64,000 nt of DNA from Herbaspirillum autotrophicum (lineage in GTDB: Bacteria > Pseudomonadota > Gammaproteobacteria > Burkholderiales > Burkholderiaceae_D). How positions within the stretch are numbered: the stretch's first letter is position 1; every line of letters begins with the position of its first letter. The DNA is taken from positions 124,001-188,000 of the forward strand of contig NZ_LFLS01000003.1 of NCBI RefSeq assembly GCF_001189915.1, in the 5' to 3' direction. The position numbers and the translations under genes are program-made. Below are positions 19,465 through 27,593 of the stretch, in pieces. The notes under the pieces were generated by a model that was given only the letters and a program-made list of their open reading frames with translations, was not told where the DNA came from and did no database searches.

Positions 19465-22209
19465 TCAGTTCTCTTCCGGCAATTGAGGTTGCGCTTCCAG
19501 CGGCAAGGTAAAACACACCATGGCGCCACCGGTTCCAGCGGCAGATGCGGGATTGCTTTCGACCTTGATCTGGCCGTCGTGAGCTTCCACGATGGCGCGA
19601 CAGATCGCCAGCCCGAGGCCGACCCCGGGCGTACTTGATTCGGCATTGCCACGCGTGAATTTTTCGAAGGCGCGCTCTTCCATGCCGGGCGGGAAACCCG
19701 GGCCACGGTCACTGATGCAAATCTTCATCGTCGCCCCCTGTGCTTGCGCGGTAATCACGATGGGTTCCTGCTGCGGTGCATACTTGAGCGCATTCTCGAT
19801 CAGATTGGCGAATACCCGTTCAATCAGCACCGCATCAAATCGCACCAGCGGCAGATCGGGCGGCAGCCGTACTTCGACCTTGCGTCCGCGCAGCGCCTTT
19901 TGCAACAGCCGCAGCGCGGTGCCGACCACTTCTTCAATCGCGTTCCATTGCCGGTTCAGCGTGACGCCGCCCGATTGCAGCCGCGCCATGTCCAGCAAAT
20001 TGACCACCAGCCCCGACATGCGTTGCGATTGTTCGCTGATCAGCAAGGCCATGTCATGCTGCTCCGCCGCCAATCCGGGACTGGAAGCCAATGCTTCGGC
20101 ACTGCCGGCGAGCGAGGTCAACGGTGTGCGCAAGTCATGCGAAATGGCCGACAGCAAGGAATTGCGCAAGCGCTCCGATTCCATCTTGACCAAGGCATCC
20201 TGCGCCACTTCGGCATAGTGCAAACGCTCGATTGCCATGGCAATCTGGTTACTGAAGATTTCCAGCATCTGGCGATTTTCCGGCAACGCCAGTTGCGCCG
20301 GATCGCGGCCATGTTCCAGCGTCAGCGCCAGCACGCCACGCGTGCGCATGGTGGCGGTCAGCGGCAGATACAACGCGTGCGCCGCCGGCAAGGTAGCGGT
20401 GCCGTGACCGGCCGGCTGGCCATTGTCATAGACCCATTGCGCGACGCCGGCATCGGTGTCGCGCAACACATGCGGATCATGGTCGCTCAATCCGGCCAGC
20501 CGGATCTGTTCATTGCTGTCCGGCAGAAAAAAGGCCGATTGAGCGCCGAACACTGCCGCCAGATGACGCCGGCCGATTTCCAGAATCTGTTCCAGCGTCA
20601 GCAGTGCCGCCAACTCCTTGCCCAACACATACAAGTTGCTGGCGCGGGCTTCGCGCAACATCGCCACGGTGGCCTGGCGTCGCATGCGTGATGCCAGCGA
20701 ACTGATGAACAGGGACACCACCAGCATCACCAGCAGCGTCACCAGATATTGCGCATCCGATACGCTGATCGAAAAGCGCGGCGCCACGAAAAAGAAATCG
20801 AAGGCCACCACGCTGAGCACCGAAGCCAGTGCCGATGCCGAGCGGCCGTAACGCATGGCGACAATCATCACCCCCACCAGATACAACATGATGACATTGG
20901 CCGGATGCAGGAAACTGATCAGCCACCACGCCAATGCAGTCGTCACGCCGCAACTGATGCAGGCCCACAGATAACCGCGCGCGCGCCGGCGCCGGCTGCC
21001 ATGCATGCCACCGAATGCGGCATCCGTTTCACGACTGGTTTTATCGGATGCCATCGCCGTCGTCGAAGCCGGCGGCCGCGCCACGGCGTAGACATCGAGA
21101 TCGGCACCGAGTGCGGCCAGCCGTTGCGCCAGTTGCGGCCGCCACAACCGTTGCCAGCCGGCGCGCCGCGATTGACCAATCACCAGCTTGCCGGCATTGC
21201 GGCTGCGGGCAAACTGCACCAGCGCCTGCGCCAGATCGTCACCGCTGATGCTGGCGGTTTCGGCGCCGAGCGATTGTGCCAGCTTGAGATGTTTCAGAAT
21301 ACGTTCACGATGGGTGATGGTGGCGCGTGGCCAGATCGGCAAATCGACATACACCGCCAGCCAGTCCGCCTGCAATTTGGCAGCCAGACGCGCCGCTGCG
21401 CGCACCAGCTTGTCTTCGTCCGCGCCCATCCCGAGCGCCACCACGATTCGCTCTTTGGTTTGCCATAACTGGACGATGGCGCGGTCGGCGCGGTATTCGC
21501 GCATCTCGGCATCGACCCGGTCAGCGGTGCGGCGCAATGCAATTTCACGCAAGGCGATCAGGTTGCCCTTGCGAAAAAAATTGCGCCCGGCCTTCTCCGC
21601 CTGTTGCGGCAAATACACCTTGCCTTCTTTCAGGCGTTGCAATAATTCGTCCGGCGGCAAGTCCACCAGCGTGACATCGTCGGCCTGGTCGAATACGTGA
21701 TCGGGAATGGTTTCAAACACGCGGATGCCGGTGATCTGCCCTACGACGTCGTTGAGACTTTCGATGTGCTGAACGTTGACGGTGGTGAAGACATCGATGC
21801 CGGCGTGCAGCAACTCTTCGATGTCTTGCCAGCGCTTGGCATGGCGTGATCCGGGCACATTGGAGTGCGCCAGCTCATCGACCAGCAATACTTGTGCACG
21901 TCGCGTCAGCGCTGCATCGATATCGAATTCACGCAGGGCGCGATCCCGATAACTGATGGTTTGCAGCGGCAACCGCTCGATTCCTTCGAGCATGGCTTCG
22001 GTGTCGGCGCGACCATGGGTTTCGACAATCCCGGCCACCACGTCGATACCTTGTTCGCGCAAGGTTTGCGCAGCGGCCAGCATGGCGTAGGTTTTCCCGA
22101 CCCCGGCCGAGAATCCGAAAAATATCTTGAGCCGCCCGCGTGCCTGCCGGTCTTCTTCGCGCATGACACGGTCAAGCAGTTCGTCGGGATCGGGGCGATG
22201 AGGGGTCAT
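19465..22209 (-). CDS. kdpD: Sensor histidine kinase KdpD
   Basis: A 914-residue sensor kinase. The N-terminal KdpD domain contains the Walker A motif GFSAGVGKTYAML near residue 45 and LVDELAHSN; a USP-like domain follows; four membrane helices lie around residues 415-500; a GAF-like region precedes the kinase core with ISHDLRTPLTSLAG (phospho-His), N box and GDRGPGF-type G boxes. The start at 22209 gives the usual KdpD N-terminus, although no clear ribosome site precedes it. It is separated from kdpC by a 417-bp repeat-bearing gap, so kdpDE may have its own promoter. Confidence 0.95.
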   Translation of the reverse strand: MTPHRPDPDELLDRVMREEDRQARGRLKIFFGFSAGVGKTYAMLAAAQTLREQGIDVVAGIVETHGRADTEAMLEGIERLPLQTISYRDRALREFDIDAALTRRAQVLLVDELAHSNVPGSRHAKRWQDIEELLHAGIDVFTTVNVQHIESLNDVVGQITGIRVFETIPDHVFDQADDVTLVDLPPDELLQRLKEGKVYLPQQAEKAGRNFFRKGNLIALREIALRRTADRVDAEMREYRADRAIVQLWQTKERIVVALGMGADEDKLVRAAARLAAKLQADWLAVYVDLPIWPRATITHRERILKHLKLAQSLGAETASISGDDLAQALVQFARSRNAGKLVIGQSRRAGWQRLWRPQLAQRLAALGADLDVYAVARPPASTTAMASDKTSRETDAAFGGMHGSRRRRARGYLWACISCGVTTALAWWLISFLHPANVIMLYLVGVMIVAMRYGRSASALASVLSVVAFDFFFVAPRFSISVSDAQYLVTLLVMLVVSLFISSLASRMRRQATVAMLREARASNLYVLGKELAALLTLEQILEIGRRHLAAVFGAQSAFFLPDSNEQIRLAGLSDHDPHVLRDTDAGVAQWVYDNGQPAGHGTATLPAAHALYLPLTATMRTRGVLALTLEHGRDPAQLALPENRQMLEIFSNQIAMAIERLHYAEVAQDALVKMESERLRNSLLSAISHDLRTPLTSLAGSAEALASSPGLAAEQHDMALLISEQSQRMSGLVVNLLDMARLQSGGVTLNRQWNAIEEVVGTALRLLQKALRGRKVEVRLPPDLPLVRFDAVLIERVFANLIENALKYAPQQEPIVITAQAQGATMKICISDRGPGFPPGMEERAFEKFTRGNAESSTPGVGLGLAICRAIVEAHDGQIKVESNPASAAGTGGAMVCFTLPLEAQPQLPEEN

Positions 22210-22626
22210 GGATGGATTGTAGTGGGAAATCAAGGGGTTGAGGCAGGGAATGCGCACCGACTGATGTCGTGGTGTTCATTGCCGGCGTGATAACTGAGGG
22301 ACGCGGTTGTCAGTGATGGATTTTCCTTGTCTTGATTTTTTTCTCTTCGGTCGGGCAAAGCCGAAGGCGAGCCGTTTCTACGCTTCCGCATTGAGACGCT
22401 GCCGGTGGGGGCAGGTGGCAATCGGATAAAGAAGCGAAACTTGTCTGAGCGCAGCGAGCTTCCCGATTGCCGCCTGGCACCAACGGGAACCCGAAGGGCA
22501 GCGGCTTTGCGGTCGTCTTTCTTTGCTTACTTTCTTTGACGAAGCAAAGAAAGTGAGTGGCTGCGCCTCCCCCCCCCCCGCTTGCTTCACCGAGGAAAGA
22601 AAAGCAGCACGTCCCCATCAATCATC
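22210..22626. other. Repeat-bearing gap between kdpC and kdpD
   Basis: This 417-base stretch interrupts the kdp gene row. It holds a run of eleven C (22569-22579), the direct repeat CTTTCTTTG at 22517-22525 and 22530-22538, and two mutually exclusive perfect hairpins (see the repeat entry). An open frame of about 100 codons spans it on the minus strand, but its translation (KESKQRK, PFGFP, TSFASLSDCH) looks like the spurious ORFs seen over dispersed intergenic repeats in Burkholderiales. I see no true gene. Confidence 0.6.
22517..22554. repeat. Alternative-hairpin repeat element
   Basis: CTTTCTTTGCTT (22517-22528) pairs perfectly with 22542-22553, while ACTTTCTTTG (22529-22538) pairs perfectly with 22545-22554. 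The right arm can pair with only one of them, giving two competing structures. The element appears to be part of a dispersed intergenic repeat family; other copies are not in this window. Confidence 0.6.
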
Positions 22627-23202
22627 TTACTTAGCCACACCATCCAACGCCAGATTAACCCCCAGCACATTCACCCGTGGTTCCCCGAACAAGCCCCATT
22701 GCGGTGCCTCGGTCTGGCTCAACACGATCGCCCGTACCTGCTCCACCGTCATGCCGCGTGCCTGCGCCACGCGCTCGACCTGATACTCGGCACCGGCCGG
22801 ACTGATATGCGGGTCAAGGCCGCTGCCGGAGGCAGTCAGCAAATCAAGCGGAATTTCGCCCTTGCCACCCGCCTGGCCGGCGCGCAATTCTTCTGCCCGG
22901 GCCTTGGCGGCATCAGCCAGCGCCGGGTTCAGCGGACCGAAGTTGCTGCCGCCGGACGCCATGCCGTTGTAGGGAAACGTACCGGATGCCGAAATCCGGC
23001 CCCAGAAATAATTGGCGCCGGTGAAGTTCTGCCCGATCAGTGATGAACCGACCACCACGCCTTTGCGCTCAACCAGACTGCCGTTGGCTTGTTGTGGAAA
23101 AAAGGTTTGTCCCAGTCCGGTCACCAGCGCCGGATACAGTCCGCCCAAAATCAGCGACAACAGGATGAACAGCGATACTGCGGGTCGCAGCAATGTTTTC
23201 AT
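22627..23202 (-). CDS. kdpC: Potassium-transporting ATPase subunit KdpC
   Basis: A 191-residue subunit with one N-terminal membrane helix (LLRPAVSLFILLSLILGGLYPALVTGLGQ) and a periplasmic domain with GSSLIGQNF, FWGRISA and NFGPLNPAL, all typical of KdpC. The ATG at 23202 has GGAG 7 bases upstream. KdpC stabilises the KdpA-KdpB complex and assists high-affinity potassium uptake. It follows kdpB by 79 bases and ends before the repeat-bearing gap. Confidence 0.96.
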   Translation of the reverse strand: MKTLLRPAVSLFILLSLILGGLYPALVTGLGQTFFPQQANGSLVERKGVVVGSSLIGQNFTGANYFWGRISASGTFPYNGMASGGSNFGPLNPALADAAKARAEELRAGQAGGKGEIPLDLLTASGSGLDPHISPAGAEYQVERVAQARGMTVEQVRAIVLSQTEAPQWGLFGEPRVNVLGVNLALDGVAK

Positions 23203-23281
23203 GACAATCTCCAAAACGGATTTACAAAATGCCGCCGGCACACAACCGGCGGCGAACGCGGCAACTGCTGCCGCGCTCCTG

Positions 23282-25363
23282 TTACACCAGACCGGCCGCG
23301 GCCAGCAACACGTCGATCAGCTTGATGCCGACGAATGGCACGATCAGGCCACCAAGGCCGTACACCAGCAAATTCCTGCGCAACAGCACGGCTGCCCCCA
23401 AAGCGCGATAGCGGACACCACGCAAGGCCAGCGGAATCAGCACCACAATCACCAGCGCATTGAAGATCACGGCCGACATGATGGCTGACGACGGGCTGTG
23501 CAGTTGCATCACGTCCAGCGCGCCGAGTTGCGGATAGGTGGTGGCGAAAATGGCCGGAATGATCGCGAAGTATTTGGCGACGTCATTGGCGATACTGAAG
23601 GTGGTCAGGCTGCCGCGTGTCATCAGCATCTGCTTGCCGATTTCCACGATCTCGATCAGCTTGGTCGGATTGGAATCCAGATCAACCATGTTGCCGGCTT
23701 CCTTGGCCGCCTGAGTGCCGGTATTCATGGCCACCGCGACGTCGGCTTGCGCCAGCGCCGGCGCATCATTGGTACCGTCACCGGTCATCGCCACCAGCTT
23801 GCCTTCGGCCTGATACTGGCGAATCAGCGACAACTTGTTTTCCGGTGTGGCTTCGGCCAGAAAATCATCGACCCCGGCTTCAGCCGCAATGGCCGCTGCC
23901 GTCAGACGATTGTCGCCGGTAATCATGATGGTCTTGATCCCCATGCGGCGCAGTTCGGAAAAGCGCTCCTTGATGCCACCCTTGACGATGTCCTTGAGTT
24001 CGATCACACCCAGGATCCGAATCGTGTCGTGCTGCAATTCGGCTACTACCAGCGGCGTGCTGCCGCGACGCGCCACGGTTTCCACCGCAGTCGTGACTTC
24101 ATTCGGCAAGTTCTGGCCCAGTTGTTGCGCCAGCTTGCGAATCGCATCGGCCGCGCCCTTGCGAATCTTGCGGCTGCCGATATCGACACCGCTCAGACGT
24201 GTCTGCGCACTGAAGGGAATGAATACGGCACCAAGGCTGGCCATTTCACGTTCACGCAGATTGAAACGGTTCTTGGCCAGCACCACGATACTGCGGCCTT
24301 CCGGCGTTTCATCCGCCAGCGAAGCCAGTTGCGCAACATCGGCCAACTCTTGTTCGGTGATGCCGGGGGCCGGCAAAAAGGTCGAGGCCTGACGGTTACC
24401 GAGCGTGATGGTGCCGGTCTTGTCCAGCAACAAGACGTCGACGTCGCCGGCAGCTTCCACCGCACGGCCGGAGGTGGCAATCACATTGGCTTGCATCATG
24501 CGGCTCATGCCGGCGACGCCGATGGCGGACAGCAAACCGCCAATCGTGGTCGGAATCAGACACACCAGCAACGCCACCAGCGCGGTCACCGTCACCGGTG
24601 CCCCGGCATGGGCGACGTTGACGCTGAATACCGAAAATGGCAGCAGCGTTACCGTCACCAGCAGAAACACCAATGTCAGCGCCACCAGCAACAAGGTCAG
24701 GGCAATTTCATTCGGTGTCTTTTGCCGCTTGGCACCTTCCACCATGGCGATCATGCGATCCAGAAATGCTTCGCCCGGATTGACCGTGACCCGTACCACG
24801 ATCCAGTCCGACAGCACACGGGTGCCGCCGGTGACGGCGGAAAAGTCGCCGCCGGATTCGCGGATCACCGGTGCCGATTCGCCGGTGATGGCACTTTCAT
24901 CGACGGTCGCCACGCCTTCCACCACTTCGCCATCGGCCGGCACCACATCACCGGATTCGATCAGCAGGTAATCGCCTTTGCGCAGGCTGTTGCCTTCCAC
25001 CATCATGCATTCGCTGGTGCGGTCGGCGCTTGCCAGTTTCTTGGCCAGCACATTCTTCTTGGCGCTGCGCAGCGAGGCAGCCTGGGCCTTGCTGCGGCCC
25101 TCGGCCAATGCTTCGGCGAAGTTGGCGAACAACACCGTGAACCACAGCCAGACCGCAACCGCCAGAATGAAACCGGCCGGTGCTTCGCCATCGCCGCCGA
25201 GCGCCTGCACAAACAAGGCGGTGGTCAGGATACTGCCGAGATAGACCACGAACATCACCGGATTGCGCCATTGGGCGCGGGGTGACAATTTTTTGAACGA
25301 TTCGATCAGGGCCGGTTTGACGATCACCGGATCGAACATCCATTGGGTGGCAGAGTTGCCCAT
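23282..25363 (-). CDS. kdpB: Potassium-transporting ATPase subunit KdpB
   Basis: A 693-residue P-type ATPase catalytic subunit. It shows the actuator loop ITGESAPV, the phosphorylation motif [11 protein letters not shown], the [14 protein letters not shown] hinge motif and the expected membrane helices. It hydrolyses ATP to drive potassium taken up through KdpA. Length matches KdpB (about 680-700). It lies between kdpA (21 bases upstream) and kdpC in the structural operon at the inner membrane. Confidence 0.97.
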   Translation of the reverse strand: MGNSATQWMFDPVIVKPALIESFKKLSPRAQWRNPVMFVVYLGSILTTALFVQALGGDGEAPAGFILAVAVWLWFTVLFANFAEALAEGRSKAQAASLRSAKKNVLAKKLASADRTSECMMVEGNSLRKGDYLLIESGDVVPADGEVVEGVATVDESAITGESAPVIRESGGDFSAVTGGTRVLSDWIVVRVTVNPGEAFLDRMIAMVEGAKRQKTPNEIALTLLLVALTLVFLLVTVTLLPFSVFSVNVAHAGAPVTVTALVALLVCLIPTTIGGLLSAIGVAGMSRMMQANVIATSGRAVEAAGDVDVLLLDKTGTITLGNRQASTFLPAPGITEQELADVAQLASLADETPEGRSIVVLAKNRFNLREREMASLGAVFIPFSAQTRLSGVDIGSRKIRKGAADAIRKLAQQLGQNLPNEVTTAVETVARRGSTPLVVAELQHDTIRILGVIELKDIVKGGIKERFSELRRMGIKTIMITGDNRLTAAAIAAEAGVDDFLAEATPENKLSLIRQYQAEGKLVAMTGDGTNDAPALAQADVAVAMNTGTQAAKEAGNMVDLDSNPTKLIEIVEIGKQMLMTRGSLTTFSIANDVAKYFAIIPAIFATTYPQLGALDVMQLHSPSSAIMSAVIFNALVIVVLIPLALRGVRYRALGAAVLLRRNLLVYGLGGLIVPFVGIKLIDVLLAAAGLV

Positions 25364-25384
25364 TATTTTCTCCGTATCAGGTAA

Positions 25385-27169
25385 TCAGTGAGTAGCCAGC
25401 ATTTGCAAATGCTCGATCACCGGTCCCAGCGCCAGCGCCGGAACATAAGTCAACGCACCTACCAGAATCACCGCGCCGATCAGCATCGCCACAAACAAGG
25501 GGCCATGGGTGGGCAGGGTGCCGGAAGTCGCCGTCAGACGTTTTTTGGCCGCCAGCGATCCCGCCATCGCCAATACCGGCACGATGATGCCGAAGCGTCC
25601 CAGCCACATGGCGATGCCAGTGGTGATGTTGTACCAGGGGGTATTCGCGGACAAGCCGGCAAAGGCGCTGCCGTTGTTGTTGGCGGCAGAACTGTAGGCG
25701 TACAGAATTTCCGAGAAGCCGTGCGCGCCGGGATTGGCAATCCCCGCCAGCCCGCCCTCGACCAGCACTGACAGCGCCGTAAAGATCAGCACCAGCGCCG
25801 GCGTCATCAGAATCGCGATGGACATCATCTTCATGTCGAACACGCCGATTTTCTTGCCCAGATATTCCGGTGTACGGCCGATCATCAGACCGGCAATAAA
25901 TACCGCCAGCACCGCAAAGATCAACATGCCATACAAGCCGGCACCGACGCCGCCATAGACCACTTCACCCAACTGCATTTGCAGCATCGGGATCAGGCCG
26001 CCAATCGGCGACAAGGAGTCGTGCATGGCATTGACGGCACCGCATGAAGCTGCGGTCGTAATTGCCGCAAACAGACTGGAGGCAATCACGCCGAAGCGGG
26101 TTTCCTTGCCCTCCATCATGCCGCTGCTCTGGGCCGCGTGCGCTGCCGCCAGGGTCGGATTGGGCTGCTGTTCGAAGTACATCAGCGTCAGCGTCATGAC
26201 GATGAACAACAGCGTCATCGCTGACAGAATCACCAGTCCCTGACGCCGGTCCCCGACCAATACGCCGAAGCTGGTACAGAGTGCCGCCGGGATGATCAGG
26301 ATCGCCAGCATTTCCAGGAAGTTCGACAGTGGTGTCGGATTTTCGTAAGGATGGGCCGAATTGGCATTGAAGAAGCCACCGCCATTGGTGCCGATCATCT
26401 TGATCGCTTCTTGCGAGGCGACCGGTCCCATCGGCAAGGTTTGCTTGGTGGTGCTCAGTGTTTCCAGTACCGGCTGGCCCTTGGCATCTTTCAATGGCTG
26501 ACCGGCCTGATCCAGCTTGGGCTGGGTGTAGACGGTAGTTTCCAGCGTGCTGGCTTCCTGATATGGCTTGAAGTTCTGGATCACGCCCTGACTCACCAGC
26601 GCCACCGCCACGATCAGCGACAGCGGCAACAACACGTACAAGCACGCGCGGGTCATGTCGACCCAGAAATTGCCGATGCTGCTCATGCCGTGGCGGAAGA
26701 AACCGCGAATCAAGGCAAACGCCACTGCAATCCCGGTCGCTGCCGAGACGAAGTTTTGCACTGCCAGCGCCAGCATCTGGGTCAGATAACCCATGGTGCT
26801 CTCACCGCCGTAACCCTGCCAGTTGGTATTGGTGACAAAGCTGATGGCGGTATTGAACGACGAATCGATACCGACATTGAGCATGCCTTGCGGATTGAAC
26901 GGCAACCAGAATTGCAGGCGTTGCAGCGCATAGACAAACAACAGGCCAACGAAATTGAACAGCAGCAATGCCAGCGCATACTGCTTCCATCCCATTTCAG
27001 CCTCGGCCTTGATGCCGCACAAGCGGTACAGGAAATTTTCCGGCCGCGCGAAAATGCGATTGATCACTGACTTGCCTTCCATGACGCGGGCGATATACCA
27101 GCCCAGCGGCACCGACAAAGTCAGCAGGACGACCAGATAGATCGCCAGTTGAGTGACGGATTCAGTCAT
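25385..27169 (-). CDS. kdpA: Potassium-transporting ATPase subunit KdpA
   Basis: A 594-residue potassium-binding channel-like subunit with about ten membrane helices and the four degenerate selectivity-filter repeats (for example TNTNWQGYGGE and GTNGGGFFNANSAHPYENP). The start ATG shares its A with the kdpF stop (TGATG), indicating coupling. It carries potassium across the inner membrane using ATP hydrolysed by KdpB. Confidence 0.97.
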   Translation of the reverse strand: MTESVTQLAIYLVVLLTLSVPLGWYIARVMEGKSVINRIFARPENFLYRLCGIKAEAEMGWKQYALALLLFNFVGLLFVYALQRLQFWLPFNPQGMLNVGIDSSFNTAISFVTNTNWQGYGGESTMGYLTQMLALAVQNFVSAATGIAVAFALIRGFFRHGMSSIGNFWVDMTRACLYVLLPLSLIVAVALVSQGVIQNFKPYQEASTLETTVYTQPKLDQAGQPLKDAKGQPVLETLSTTKQTLPMGPVASQEAIKMIGTNGGGFFNANSAHPYENPTPLSNFLEMLAILIIPAALCTSFGVLVGDRRQGLVILSAMTLLFIVMTLTLMYFEQQPNPTLAAAHAAQSSGMMEGKETRFGVIASSLFAAITTAASCGAVNAMHDSLSPIGGLIPMLQMQLGEVVYGGVGAGLYGMLIFAVLAVFIAGLMIGRTPEYLGKKIGVFDMKMMSIAILMTPALVLIFTALSVLVEGGLAGIANPGAHGFSEILYAYSSAANNNGSAFAGLSANTPWYNITTGIAMWLGRFGIIVPVLAMAGSLAAKKRLTATSGTLPTHGPLFVAMLIGAVILVGALTYVPALALGPVIEHLQMLATH

Positions 27170-27258
27170 CAGAATGCCTCCGGTTTGATCAGGGCATACA
27201 CCAGATATACAAGCAGGCCGAGCGATACCGCCAGGCCGATGATTTGCATGGTAGTCAT
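27169..27258 (-). CDS. kdpF: Potassium-transporting ATPase subunit KdpF
   Basis: A 29-residue single-helix membrane peptide (MTTMQIIGLAVSLGLLVYLV and a short tail YALIKPEAF). Position directly before kdpA, the one-base stop/start overlap and the ending Y-A-L-x-x-P-E-x-F identify it as KdpF, which stabilises the Kdp complex. Its own start overlaps the stop of another tiny gene (ATGA). It is too short for usual gene callers. A second in-frame ATG three codons in is an alternative start. Confidence 0.88.
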   Translation of the reverse strand: MTTMQIIGLAVSLGLLVYLVYALIKPEAF

Positions 27259-27347
27259 TGCTGGACTCCCAGTTTGTCGCAGGCGACGATGAACGCCCAC
27301 ATGGCGGCGCCGCATAACAGCAGCAGGCCGATATATTCGAATTCCAT
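27255..27347 (-). CDS. Tiny single-helix membrane protein upstream of kdpF
   Basis: A 30-residue open frame encoding MEFEYIGLLLLCGAAMWAFI followed by VACDKLGVQQ. It has a GGGAG ribosome site 7 bases before the ATG and its stop overlaps the kdpF start as ATGA, a coupling that argues for translation. One hydrophobic helix is predicted. Small unnamed proteins ending in a Cys-(Asp/Glu)-(Lys/Arg)-Leu-like tail occur before kdpF in some other proteobacteria as far as I recall. It may be an extra Kdp accessory subunit; function is unproven. Confidence 0.6.
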   Translation of the reverse strand: MEFEYIGLLLLCGAAMWAFIVACDKLGVQQ

Positions 27348-27396
27348 GTTCTACTCCCTTGATTAAGCCAAGCGGCTATGGCGGAACGATAGCGCC

Positions 27397-27450
27397 GGGG
27401 GTATCAAAACCGGATAAAACTACGGTGTGGGGGTATAAATTTTGTGTAAA
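27397..27450 (-). promoter_or_regulatory. Candidate KdpE operator region
   Basis: On the minus strand the segment 27423-27450 reads TTTACACAAAATTTATACCC and continues CCACACCG. It resembles the E. coli KdpE target, a T-rich stretch followed by a C run. The motif ATACCCCC recurs at 27397-27404, 32 bp away, three helical turns. The sites lie 50-103 bases before the first small gene of the operon, as expected for an activator of kdpFABC. Confidence 0.5.
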
Positions 27451-27593
27451 CAGCGCTGCGGGAAGAAACTGCATCGAGGCGGGGAACCGCAATGGCAGCA
27501 AGGAATGCCGTCGATAGTATCGTTTGCGACGGCACTTTCTTTTTCAGGGGACGGCGGAATCAGACAGTTGATGACACCTGGCAAAAAGAAGGG

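Noticed and set aside
22310..22621. About 100-codon frame between kdpC and kdpD
   Set aside because: Low-complexity, no ribosome site, and it spans inverted repeats and a C run; it resembles spurious ORFs over dispersed repeats.
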